Shown here one piece after another: positions 8,821-16,687 of a stretch of DNA of 64,000 nt (positions are counted from its first letter, which is position 1; every line of letters begins with the position of its first letter). Where the stretch lies: contig CAMTUH010000012.1 in assembly GCA_947084935.1 (NCBI GenBank), forward strand, positions 50,939 through 114,938, given 5' to 3'. Under the pieces are notes generated by a model. The model did no database searches, had not been told where the DNA came from, and was given only the letters and a program-made list of their open reading frames with translations. A program made the position numbers and the translations under genes. Origin of the DNA: CAMTUH01 sp947084935 (lineage in GTDB: Bacteria; Pseudomonadota; Gammaproteobacteria; Coxiellales; Coxiellaceae).

Positions 8821-8850
8821 TTTTGTAGGGGGTAGCATTCTACCACAAAA
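8821..8850. promoter_or_regulatory. Imperfect inverted repeat upstream of the emrA-like gene
   Basis: TTTTGTAG and CTACCACAAAA flank a short centre and sit 15 bp before the start codon of the adaptor gene. The position suits an operator for a local repressor, or a stem in the 5' leader. No regulator gene lies next to it, so the role is inferred from symmetry and location only. Confidence 0.35.
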
Positions 8851-8861
8851 AAAGGTTTGTT

Positions 8862-8937
8862 GGGCTTCGAAGCCGTAGCCTCGGTGAGCTTTGCGAACCG
8901 AGGAACTTGTGTGTCATCCCGAGCGTTTCGCGAGGGA
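8862..8937. repeat. Dispersed repeat fragments with small hairpin
   Basis: The stretch contains GTTGGGCTTCGAAGC, shared with the repeat at 40-108, then a hairpin CCTCGGT/ACCGAGG (8879-8903), then GTCATCCCGAGCGTTTCGC, another short palindromic unit. The stop codon of the phosphatase-like gene (8914) falls inside this DNA, so its last few residues come from repeat sequence. Confidence 0.6.
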
Positions 8938-9612
8938 TCTCTTAAAGGGGTCCTTTGAATAGATCCATTTGAGGAAATTCTGTCGGTTATGCTCAAGGCT
9001 GTGCTGGAACAGCCAAGCTCGGTAGTAGGGAAACACCAATTTGCCGATGCTGTGGGGTGAAGTGACCAGGTGCCGCCAGGAGAATTGGCGCTCGCTTTCG
9101 GCGAGTGAGGCATTTTTATCCAAAATTAGCGCGATGGCTGAAGCAAACCCCGAACGGTCGGCGCCGCCCAAACAATGAAGCAGTATGGGCTGAGGAGCGT
9201 TTTGCAATAGGTAGATCAGCTGACGAATACGTTCTGCGGGGGGGCGTTCATGGGAAGCAAACACCAGGTCGTAGTGGTGTACACCCAGTTGTTTGGAAAT
9301 CCGTAATTCTTCTTGATACCATTGGGCATTGGGATTGGGCCCACGTAAATTCAGTATGGTTTTTATGTGTTTGGTCTTAATGGCTCGCTCTAAATTTTGC
9401 GGGGGTAATTGAGCACTGCGGTAAACTCTGTCCGGAATAACGACGTGCAGTGTGTCGGCCCAGGATTGATAAAGCAACCACGTAATCAGGGAGAGGGCGA
9501 AGACTGCAATGAGGAGGCGTATGAGGTACTTGCCCAAGTGTTTTTCGCGATTAACCATCGAATAGTGTGATCCATTATTTTTATCTGGAAAGTCTGTCAA
9601 AACAAGGAACAT
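8914..9612 (-). CDS. Membrane-anchored dual-specificity/tyrosine phosphatase-like protein
   Basis: The protein has the cysteine-phosphatase signature HCLGGADRSG, with Cys147 and Arg153 (numbered from 9612), preceded by the strand-loop LNLRGPNPNAQWYQEE typical of bacterial DSP-like phosphatases. A single membrane helix (about 30-48, LIRLLIAVFALSLITWLLY) lies near the N-terminus, so the catalytic part is likely outside the inner membrane or signal-anchored. An alternative start at 9558 (MVNREKHL) is plausible, because the upstream start leaves only 13 bp to the divergent holD gene. The substrate could be a phospholipid, a sugar phosphate or a protein. The C-terminus runs into a dispersed repeat. 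Confidence 0.75.
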   Translation of the reverse strand: MFLVLTDFPDKNNGSHYSMVNREKHLGKYLIRLLIAVFALSLITWLLYQSWADTLHVVIPDRVYRSAQLPPQNLERAIKTKHIKTILNLRGPNPNAQWYQEELRISKQLGVHHYDLVFASHERPPAERIRQLIYLLQNAPQPILLHCLGGADRSGFASAIALILDKNASLAESERQFSWRHLVTSPHSIGKLVFPYYRAWLFQHSLEHNRQNFLKWIYSKDPFKRSLAKRSG

Positions 9613-9625
9613 AGGTCAAGCGTCA

Positions 9626-10078
9626 ATGCAAAAAAACGATTATTTATCGCTACTTGGAATCGAGCGGTGGTGCTTGAGAGAAGCGCCTGCCCAATTGGGC
9701 TATTACCGCATTGAATTAAAGGATCGAGAATCTCCTGTTGGAGTGATCCTTGCAGACGTGGTGGAAAATAGCGATGAGGAAGCGCAGTTAGTCTTGGCAA
9801 TTGCAAAATCGACGAATAAAACCACTGCCCCAGGTTTGCAACGCGTCGATGAAATTCAGTTGTCGCATTCCTATCGCGCGATTATTTTATTGGGTGAACG
9901 CGTTGCGCAGCTTATTTTGCAGTCTGCTGAAAGCATTGAACAAATGCAAGATCGTGATCATTCCATTGAAAATGGTCCAGTCGTTGTCAGTTATTCGCCC
10001 GCTGAATTATTAAAAAATAAAAATTTAAAAGCAGCGACGTGGAAAGCGATTCAAAAGGCCATAAAGTTTTTGCAATAA
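9626..10078 (+). CDS. holD: DNA polymerase III psi subunit-like protein
   Basis: The 150-residue product begins MQKNDYLSLLGIERWCLRE, resembling the N-terminal peptide of HolD that binds the chi subunit in the clamp-loader complex (E. coli has LGITQWSLR). The gene sits immediately before rimI, as in many gammaproteobacteria (holD-rimI), with 2 bp between stop and start. HolD diverges quickly, so the call rests on the N-terminal motif and gene order. It is divergently arranged with the phosphatase-like gene. Confidence 0.75.
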   Translation: MQKNDYLSLLGIERWCLREAPAQLGYYRIELKDRESPVGVILADVVENSDEEAQLVLAIAKSTNKTTAPGLQRVDEIQLSHSYRAIILLGERVAQLILQSAESIEQMQDRDHSIENGPVVVSYSPAELLKNKNLKAATWKAIQKAIKFLQ

Positions 10079-10080
10079 AT

Positions 10081-10518
10081 ATGCCGATACGTCCTTTGAA
10101 ACCCGAAGACATACCGATTGTCGCGGCGATTGCTCAAGAAAGCATGCCACATCCGTGGAGTGAAAATGTTTTTCGCGATTGCTTAAAGTCGGGTTATTAC
10201 AGTTGGATTTTTACGTTAGATAATGAGCCGATCGGATTTGTGATTATTTTATTGAAAGGTGAAGACGGCGAGTTGATGAATATCGCAATTAAATCCGCGT
10301 ATCGGCGCAAAGGGTATGCGCAACTCCTCGTACAACACGCGATGGATTTCGCGCGATCGAAAGGAGTCGCGCGTTTGTTGCTTGAGGTGCGTCGTTCGAA
10401 TGAAGCGGCGATTCAGTTTTATGAGAAGTTGGGTGCTTGGGAGATGGGTGTGCGCAAGGATTATTATCCGCTTGGCGAGAGGCGCGAAGATGCGGTGGTG
10501 TTTTGTTTGAGTGTGTGA
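10081..10518 (+). CDS. rimI: Ribosomal protein S18 alanine N-acetyltransferase
   Basis: This 145-residue GNAT enzyme would acetylate the N-terminal alanine of S18. Visible features are the N-terminal MPIRPLKPEDI segment, IAQESMPHPWSENVFRDCL (compare HPWSE in RimI), the acetyl-CoA loop RRKGYAQLL and the C-terminal SNEAAIQFYEKLGAWEMG. The ATG at 10081 is preferred to an in-frame ATG at 10039, which would overlap holD and add a non-family extension. The gene follows holD by 2 bp. Confidence 0.9.
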   Translation: MPIRPLKPEDIPIVAAIAQESMPHPWSENVFRDCLKSGYYSWIFTLDNEPIGFVIILLKGEDGELMNIAIKSAYRRKGYAQLLVQHAMDFARSKGVARLLLEVRRSNEAAIQFYEKLGAWEMGVRKDYYPLGERREDAVVFCLSV

Positions 10519-10708
10519 ATGCATTCGCCCTCGGGGTCCTGTCGCCTGCGGCACCCCATCGTGCTCGTGCCTGCGCGCGATGGGGTCCCCGCCTCCGGCG
10601 CCACCCCTCGGGCTATCTGTATTTACAGCGTGTAGCCTGGATGAAGCTCCGCTTTGCGGAGCGTAATCCGGGAATTCCTTGATTTCGCTAGCGCTCCATC
10701 AAGGCTAC
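10519..10708. repeat. GC-rich palindromes and GTAGCCT-family dispersed repeat
   Basis: The first part (10535-10620) is GC-rich with inverted segments (GCACCCCATCG/CGATGGGGTCC). The second (10632-10708) starts GTAGCCTGGATGAAG, has an inner AGCTCCGCTTTGCGGAGC stem and ends CCATCAAGGCTAC. The same unit is found at 53908-53987 and 62061-62164. The TAG stop codon of the neighbouring leftward gene lies at the edge of this repeat. Confidence 0.75.
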
Positions 10709-11457
10709 TTAACCGGGGTGGGTGATAAAACGTGGTGCAGGTCTTTTTTGAGGACGTGCTCGATTGTTTTTCTAAATACGTTGTGATGTTCTGTTGTGCC
10801 AATCAACGTGGCGGCGGCTGCGACTTTAATAAAATCATGGCTTGGGGGTTTGTCAGGAGCCGGTGCTTGTTCGGCTAATTGCGATAAACACGCGGCCTGA
10901 ATTTCTTTTTGTGAAGGGTCGAGTGGTAATCCCAAAACTTTATACGGCTTAAATTCAGGATCTATAATATGTTGTTGAGCGGCTTGTTGAATACTTTCTT
11001 CTGCAACGATACTCGCTATTAATTGATCCGTTTGTTGTTCATTTTCCGCTGTTTCTTCACTTTCACTTTCTTCAATGGCGGCCGTTTCATTGACTGCCTG
11101 TTGAAGCAGTAAATTCATGCTGGGATTGAGCAACAGATTGAGCGGATTGCTGGGATTCAGCGGATGCATAATGTTGTTGATTACGGAGGGATGACTGGGG
11201 TCCAGATTTTGAAATTCGGGTCGTTGAAATCGTGGTGCATTCACGAGCACATAAGTCTTGCAGTAATTAAGCAGCACGCGAACATGATAAGGATTATTCC
11301 CCGCAATGCGATACAATTCGCGCAGCAAGGTTAGATTTCGTCGTAAGTCGAGTTGCAGCGAAGCGTCCATCCGCCATTGGTGTTGCGGTTGGCTGTAAAA
11401 CTGCGCCGTTTTTAGTAATTCTTTTCGGGCTTTTGGGGTCAGGGGGCGAGGAGCCAT
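10705..11457 (-). CDS. Orphan protein with degenerate J-domain-like C-terminus
   Basis: I do not recognise this 250-residue protein as a whole. Residues 1-80 are basic and helical. Residues 100-120 are rich in Asn, Leu and Pro (NPSNPLNLLLNP). Residues 125-146 form an acidic Glu/Ser stretch. Residues 172-232 look like a J domain: YKVLGLPLDPSQKEIQAAC, then APDK where DnaJ has HPDK, then DFIKVAAAATLIG and a final helix. The catalytic histidine of the HPD motif is replaced by Ala, so Hsp70 stimulation would be lost. The start at 11457 is chosen because the longer frame runs into the divergent hydrolase gene. Its TAG stop is supplied by the adjacent dispersed repeat. It could be a secreted effector, but nothing shows this directly. 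Confidence 0.6.
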   Translation of the reverse strand: MAPRPLTPKARKELLKTAQFYSQPQHQWRMDASLQLDLRRNLTLLRELYRIAGNNPYHVRVLLNYCKTYVLVNAPRFQRPEFQNLDPSHPSVINNIMHPLNPSNPLNLLLNPSMNLLLQQAVNETAAIEESESEETAENEQQTDQLIASIVAEESIQQAAQQHIIDPEFKPYKVLGLPLDPSQKEIQAACLSQLAEQAPAPDKPPSHDFIKVAAAATLIGTTEHHNVFRKTIEHVLKKDLHHVLSPTPVK

Positions 11458-11523
11458 GGTCACACTCCGGCTTGGGCTTAAGTTTATGGTATTATACGCT
11501 AAGAACCTTAAGGAATAATTAAA

Positions 11524-12480
11524 GTGAAGAAAAGGAATTCGAAACACTTTAAACCCGTTTGGTGGTTGAAGAATCGTCACTTTCAATCCTGTTTTAGTAC
11601 CTTCTTTCCGCTACGCGCTAAAGCTGTATTGACTTGGGAACAATTGGAATTGCCCGACGGGGATTTTATTGATCTGTGCTGGGCGGGTCCTGAGCAGGCG
11701 CGCATCCTGGTTTTGCTCCACGGATTGGAAGGCTCTGTGAAGTCCCACTATGTTCAGCTGATGCTGGATACGCTGGTTGAAAATCAGTGGCGTGTGGTGG
11801 TGATGCATTTTCGGTCGTGCAGCGGTCGTTTAAATCGACTGTCACGCAGTTATCACGCGGGAGAAGTGGGTGACCTGGATTACCTGATCCGCGCACTGAA
11901 AATCCGTTATCCGGATCGATCGATTTCATCGTTGGGATTTTCGCTTGGCGGCAATGTCTTGTTGCATTATTTGGCGCAGTTTCCCCAGTCAACCCTGCAG
12001 TCCGCCGTTGCGGTATCCGTGCCTTTTGAATTAAGTCAATGCGTAGACTATTTGCCTCGATTTTATCAATGGTCGTTCTTGCGAACCATGAAGCAAAAGG
12101 CGTTTGAAAAAATTAAGTTAGGCTATGACATGCCCATTAATCTCAAAGAATTAAAAACCCTTTTTGATTTTCGGTCTTTTGATGATGCGCTAACAGGACC
12201 GCTGCATGGATTTTGTGGGGCTCGCGATTATTATGAAAAGATGACGATACGCCATTCACTCTCGATGATTCAACACCCGACGCTGATTATTCACGCGTTG
12301 GACGATCCGCTCGTTCCCGCTGAATGCATTCCCAAGTCGACAGAACTTTCACCGTCGATTCACTTGGAATTATTTCAGGTGGGAGGGCATGTTGGTTTCA
12401 TTGAAGGAGTTTTTCCTTGGAAGCTTAACTATTGGTTAAAAGGTCGTATATTGTCTTTTCTTAGTGATCCAATCTCATGA
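11524..12480 (+). CDS. YheT-family alpha/beta hydrolase
   Basis: The 318-residue protein matches the YheT/ABHD1-3 group. It has the oxyanion segment LLHGLEGSVKSHYV (65-78), RSCSG (97-101), the nucleophile elbow GFSLGGN with Ser140, an Asp in HALDDPLVP and a His in GGHVGF. Enzymes of this group hydrolyse acyl esters, but the bacterial substrate is not settled. The start codon is GTG at 11524. A near-perfect hairpin after the stop may end transcription. Confidence 0.88.
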   Translation: MKKRNSKHFKPVWWLKNRHFQSCFSTFFPLRAKAVLTWEQLELPDGDFIDLCWAGPEQARILVLLHGLEGSVKSHYVQLMLDTLVENQWRVVVMHFRSCSGRLNRLSRSYHAGEVGDLDYLIRALKIRYPDRSISSLGFSLGGNVLLHYLAQFPQSTLQSAVAVSVPFELSQCVDYLPRFYQWSFLRTMKQKAFEKIKLGYDMPINLKELKTLFDFRSFDDALTGPLHGFCGARDYYEKMTIRHSLSMIQHPTLIIHALDDPLVPAECIPKSTELSPSIHLELFQVGGHVGFIEGVFPWKLNYWLKGRILSFLSDPIS

Positions 12481-12486
12481 TAGACT

Positions 12487-12536
12487 TAACCTGAGTTTTG
12501 GATAAGCGTTTTTCAATTTTACGCTTATCCAAAACT
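12487..12536. terminator. Hairpin after the YheT-like gene, with half-copy at 13842-13866
   Basis: AGTTTTGGATAAGCG (12494-12508) is complementary to CGCTTATCCAAAACT (12522-12536) around a T-rich loop, so it can act as a terminator-like stem. The left arm, from TAACCTGAG on, returns in inverse orientation at 13842-13866 with one mismatch, beyond the next gene. The element is therefore also a dispersed repeat. Confidence 0.6.
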
Positions 12537-12553
12537 AACGTTAGATTTAGGTT

Positions 12554-13711
12554 ATGAGCGTTAAACCCGTTGATATTTTGAAGCACAACTTGCCGGGCAC
12601 GATTCTGAGTGTGTGTGAATCGGGTGCGCCCATTCGTCATTATTGCTCTGGTTTTGCGGATGTAAAAGCCAAAGTTAAATTATCTCCGGATCGTATTTTT
12701 CAAAATGGGAAAATCACCCGCACGTTTACAGCCGCTTTAATTTTAAAAATGGTGGAGGAGGGGCTGTTTAACTTAGATGTGCCGCTGGACTCAATTTCGC
12801 GGCAACATCAGTTAGACGGTGGGCGTCTGAGAATTATTGTGGATCAGTATCCGATTTTAAAACCGCTGACGTTGCGTGGATTGCTTAATAACACGAGTGG
12901 ATTACCATCGTATGACGAAACACTGCGGTATCAGCGGATGTTTTTTTCAAAACCGAAAAAAGTATGGCAGGCGGAAGGCTATTTGGATTTAATCAGTGGG
13001 GTCAATGTACGTTACCGATTGGGCTACCGACTCCCCGTCAGGGGATTTTTCAGTGATTCAGCGACAAATTATATTGTGATTGGCCTTGTTTTAGAGGCCG
13101 TAAACGGTCGCCCTACGTCGAAAGAAATGCAGGAATTATTTGAAGCGCATCATTTAAAAGATTCGCATTATTCCAGTCACGGAGTATTAGACGAATCGCT
13201 ATTGCCACAAATGATGCACGGTTATTTACCCGTTTCTCATCCACACGGCGAAGCATTTAGCGGGTTACCCATTCTCACCTATAACGATAATCGTGAACTG
13301 CAGGTTTATGACGTAACCACGGCCTACACGGCGAACGGATTAGCGGGAACAGCCACGCTATCCAATACAACAGATTTAATTCACTGGATGAAGGCACTGG
13401 TCGGCGGAAAGATTTTGAAAAGCAGTTTTCGAGAAATGTTTACCGTGGTGCCCGTGGATCCCAGAGCCAGTCCGCGCGAAGCGCGTGATTTTTATGGGTT
13501 GGGAATTTATAAAACTTTATCGCCGCATTATGGGGAAATTATTTGGAATGCGGGGAATAATTACGGATATGGTGTATTGGTCGCGCATTTAGTCGATCGC
13601 GATATTACTTTTGCTCTTGCTGTTAATCTCAATCGGCAAGTAATTAATTTACACAATCAAGAATTAGTAGTTGAAGTTTTGGATTCGATACTTCGTCGTC
13701 CTCCCGCGTAA
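12554..13711 (+). CDS. Beta-lactamase/PBP4*-fold protein lacking catalytic residues (putative pseudoenzyme)
   Basis: The 385 residues follow the serine beta-lactamase-like (class C, D-alanyl-D-alanine carboxypeptidase) layout: FADVKAKVKLSPDRIFQNGK, then an ITRTFTAALILKMVEEG helix, LTLRGLLNNTSGLPSYDE, and a late WNAGNNYGYGVLV strand. At the SxxK site (normally FRIGSVTKTFTA) the sequence reads FQNGKITRTFTA, so the nucleophile is Lys53 and the base is Arg56. Where YxN is expected the sequence is FSDSATNY. The fold is kept but hydrolysis by the usual mechanism looks impossible. It may be a binding protein. The gene stands alone between inverted copies of a repeat. Confidence 0.75.
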   Translation: MSVKPVDILKHNLPGTILSVCESGAPIRHYCSGFADVKAKVKLSPDRIFQNGKITRTFTAALILKMVEEGLFNLDVPLDSISRQHQLDGGRLRIIVDQYPILKPLTLRGLLNNTSGLPSYDETLRYQRMFFSKPKKVWQAEGYLDLISGVNVRYRLGYRLPVRGFFSDSATNYIVIGLVLEAVNGRPTSKEMQELFEAHHLKDSHYSSHGVLDESLLPQMMHGYLPVSHPHGEAFSGLPILTYNDNRELQVYDVTTAYTANGLAGTATLSNTTDLIHWMKALVGGKILKSSFREMFTVVPVDPRASPREARDFYGLGIYKTLSPHYGEIIWNAGNNYGYGVLVAHLVDRDITFALAVNLNRQVINLHNQELVVEVLDSILRRPPA

Positions 13712-13740
13712 GTCATGGCAATCGCACTGAATTTTAGGCT

Positions 13741-13826
13741 CCGTCATTGCGAGGCCGAAGGCCGAAGCAATCCAGGGTTAATTAATTCTGGATTGCTTCG
13801 TCGCCTAAGGCTCCTCGCAATGACGG
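13741..13826. repeat. Long palindromic repeat (CCGTCATTGCGAGG family)
   Basis: CCGTCATTGCGAGGC at the left matches the inverse of CTCCTCGCAATGACGG at the right, and the inner arms GAAGCAATCCAG and CTGGATTGCTTC also pair around TTAATTAATT. The unit forms a stem-loop of about 85 nt between two convergent genes and could act as a bidirectional terminator. Preceding it, CATGGCAATCGCACT (13714-13728) is shared with 29202-29216. Confidence 0.8.
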
Positions 13827-13865
13827 GGAGTGTTTTGTGAATTTTACGCTTATCCAAGACTCAGG

Positions 13866-16622
13866 TTACTTGATAAGTTCCATTTGGTGGAGCAATTTTT
13901 TCAGGGTTTTTTGGGCATCTTCAAAGCGTTTTTGCTCTTGTTCTACGATCTCTTTCGGTGCGCGTTGCGTGTAATTTGGGTTTTCTAATTTTTGTTTGGA
14001 TTTCTCAATTTCTTTTTCGAGTTTATGAATTTCTTTTTGAAGCCGCAGTAATTCGGCTTCTTTGTCAATAAGTCCGGCCAGCGGTAAATGAATTTCGAGG
14101 TGGTCAATGATGTCGGTGGCGGAGGGAGGTATTGTTTCGTTTGCTGTTGTAAAATGGATTTCGCTGATTTTCGCTAGCGTTTTCAAGTCTTTTTCGTAGG
14201 CGTGGATTCGTTTGTAGTCTTTATTGCTGACTTTGTCGAAAATGATGGGGGTCATTTTTGCGGGTGAAACGTTCATTTCACTGCGGATCGTTCGTATGGC
14301 TACAATGATCCGTTGCAACCAACCCATTTCTTTTTCCGCGTCTTCATCAACCCATTTTTTATGAAAAATGGGGTAAGATTGGGTCATGATGGAAGTATTA
14401 TTATTTCCTAAAAGGCGCGCGACGGTTTGCCAAATTTCTTCGGTGATAAACGGCATGATGGGGTGAATCAAGCGGAGCAGGGTTTCCAACACTTCGAGCA
14501 AAGTGAGTTGCGTGCCGCGTTGTTGGGCTGCATTGGTGTTCTTATCGTTAAGGATGTTTTTGGATAATTCCAGATACCAATCACAGTATTCATTCCACGT
14601 AAATTCGTACAAGGCCTGTGATAACAGATCAAAACGGTAATCAGCAAGTGCGCTTTCAACGCGTTGAATGATTTTCTGTAAACGACTGCGAATCCATCGA
14701 TCCGCTAAGCTGTATTCGAGTGCTTTTTCGGGATTTAAATCCTGGTCTTCCGTGTTGAGTACAACGAAGCGTGCAGCATTCCACAGTTTATTGCAGAAAT
14801 TGCGATAACCTTCGATTCGTCCCCTATCAAAATTAATGTCCCTCCCCGTGCTGGCGAGTGCACAGAAAGTAAAGCGCAGCGCGTCGGTGCCGTACGCAGC
14901 AATCCCGTTCGGAAACTCCTTGCGTGTATCGTTTTCAATTTTTTTCGCCATTTTGGGTTGCAGGAGCGCGGAGGTTCGCTTTTTTATTAACGTGTCGATA
15001 TCGATGCCGTCGATAAGATCGATCGGATCCAAAATATTTCCTTTGGATTTCGACATTTTTTGTCCTTGGCTGTCGCGAATTAAGCCAGTGACGTAGGCGT
15101 GTTCGAAAGGTATTTTCCCCGTTAATTTAAGCGCCATCATTACCATTCGTGCCACCCAAAAGAAAATGATGTCAAATCCCGTCACGAGCACTTGGGTGGG
15201 ATAGAAAGTTTTAAACGCCTCGGTTTTTTCAGGCCAACCCAGCGTGGCAAAAGGCCAAAGACTGGCTGAAAACCACGTATCTAAAACATCGGTTTCTTGC
15301 GTTAAATGAATCGAAGGGGGTAATTGATGTTGTTCGCGAATTTCTTTTTCGCCGTGACCCACGTAACTGTTTTCTTTTTCATCGTACCACACGGGCAGGC
15401 GATGTCCCCACCATAATTGACGGCTGATGCACCAGTCTTGAATATTCTCCAGCCATTGCAGATACGTTTTTTCCCAATTTTTGGGAAAAAACTCCAACCC
15501 CTCTTTTTTAACGGCTTTAATAGCGGGTTCTGCGAGTGAAGCCATTTTGATGAACCACTGACTCGTCAACAGGGGTTCGATAATGGCACCCGAGCGTTCA
15601 CCGCGCGGAATGGAGAGCCGATGGGGTTCTGTTTTTTCGAGTAACTCTTGTTGGGTTAAGTCGTTCACGATTTTTTTGCGCGCGGCGAAGCGTTCAAGAC
15701 CACGGTACGTTTGCGGTACGTTGTCATTGAGGTGTGCGTCTGGGGTAAAAATATTAATAATAGGAAGTTTGTGTCGCACACCAATTTCGTAATCGTTAAA
15801 ATCATGGCCGGGAGTGACTTTGACGCAACCGGTGCCGAACGTGCGATCCACCGCCTCATCAGCGATGATCGGGATTGTTCGCTCGGAAAGCGGCAGTCGA
15901 ACTGTTTTGCTGAGAAACTTTTGATAGCGTTCGTCTTCAGGGTGGACGGCAACGGCCACGTCGCCCAACAACGTTTCTGGGCGCGTGGTGGCGACGACCA
16001 GCGTGCCACTTCCATCGGCCAAGGGATATCGGATGTACCAGAGTTCACCTTGAGTTTCTTCCGTCACGACCTCCAAGTCAGAAACGGCGGTGTTGAGTAC
16101 CGGATCCCAGTTGACGAGGCGCTTTCCTCGATAAATGAGGCCCTCTTGGTGAAGGCGGATAAACGCCTCTGTAGTGGCCTTTGATAGGCCTGTGTCCATG
16201 CTGAAGCGCTCGCGTGTCCAGTCGATCGACAAGCCCAGCCGCCGCATTTGCTTCGTGATGATATTGCCCGAGTGTTCTCGCCATTGCCAAACACGCTCGA
16301 CAAAGCGCTCACGGCCCAAATCGTGCCGGGTGATTCCTTCTTGGGCCAGTTGAGTCTCAACCACCATCTGTGTAGCGATCCCCGCGTGATCCGTGCCCCC
16401 CTGCCACAGGGTTTGATACCCCTGCATGCGCTTGTGCCGAATGAGGGCATCGATCAGGGTTTGCTGGAAACCGTGCCCCATGTGCAGTGTTCCCGTGACG
16501 TTGGGAGGTGGCAGCATAATGCAATACGGTTTGCCTTCGCCCTTAGGCATGGCAAACTGATGCGTTTCCCAGTAATCGGACCAGTGTTTTTCGATTTCTT
16601 TGGGGTTATAGGTTTTCTGCAT
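13866..16622 (-). CDS. valS: Valyl-tRNA synthetase
   Basis: This full-length class Ia synthetase has 918 residues. The HIGH motif appears as HMGHGF after PPPNVTGTL, and KMSKSKGN is present at about 520. The editing domain (about 190-340, TTRPETLLGDVAVAVHPED) and the C-terminal coiled coil (about 860-918, ELLRLQKEIHKLEKEIEKSK) typical of ValRS are visible. It attaches valine to tRNA-Val. The next gene, lptF, is divergent. Confidence 0.97.
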   Translation of the reverse strand: MQKTYNPKEIEKHWSDYWETHQFAMPKGEGKPYCIMLPPPNVTGTLHMGHGFQQTLIDALIRHKRMQGYQTLWQGGTDHAGIATQMVVETQLAQEGITRHDLGRERFVERVWQWREHSGNIITKQMRRLGLSIDWTRERFSMDTGLSKATTEAFIRLHQEGLIYRGKRLVNWDPVLNTAVSDLEVVTEETQGELWYIRYPLADGSGTLVVATTRPETLLGDVAVAVHPEDERYQKFLSKTVRLPLSERTIPIIADEAVDRTFGTGCVKVTPGHDFNDYEIGVRHKLPIINIFTPDAHLNDNVPQTYRGLERFAARKKIVNDLTQQELLEKTEPHRLSIPRGERSGAIIEPLLTSQWFIKMASLAEPAIKAVKKEGLEFFPKNWEKTYLQWLENIQDWCISRQLWWGHRLPVWYDEKENSYVGHGEKEIREQHQLPPSIHLTQETDVLDTWFSASLWPFATLGWPEKTEAFKTFYPTQVLVTGFDIIFFWVARMVMMALKLTGKIPFEHAYVTGLIRDSQGQKMSKSKGNILDPIDLIDGIDIDTLIKKRTSALLQPKMAKKIENDTRKEFPNGIAAYGTDALRFTFCALASTGRDINFDRGRIEGYRNFCNKLWNAARFVVLNTEDQDLNPEKALEYSLADRWIRSRLQKIIQRVESALADYRFDLLSQALYEFTWNEYCDWYLELSKNILNDKNTNAAQQRGTQLTLLEVLETLLRLIHPIMPFITEEIWQTVARLLGNNNTSIMTQSYPIFHKKWVDEDAEKEMGWLQRIIVAIRTIRSEMNVSPAKMTPIIFDKVSNKDYKRIHAYEKDLKTLAKISEIHFTTANETIPPSATDIIDHLEIHLPLAGLIDKEAELLRLQKEIHKLEKEIEKSKQKLENPNYTQRAPKEIVEQEQKRFEDAQKTLKKLLHQMELIK

Positions 16623-16687
16623 GTAAGATGCTCATCAATTTGATAAAATTCAGAAGTCATTTTTCCATAAATAGGTACTGTTTGTCA

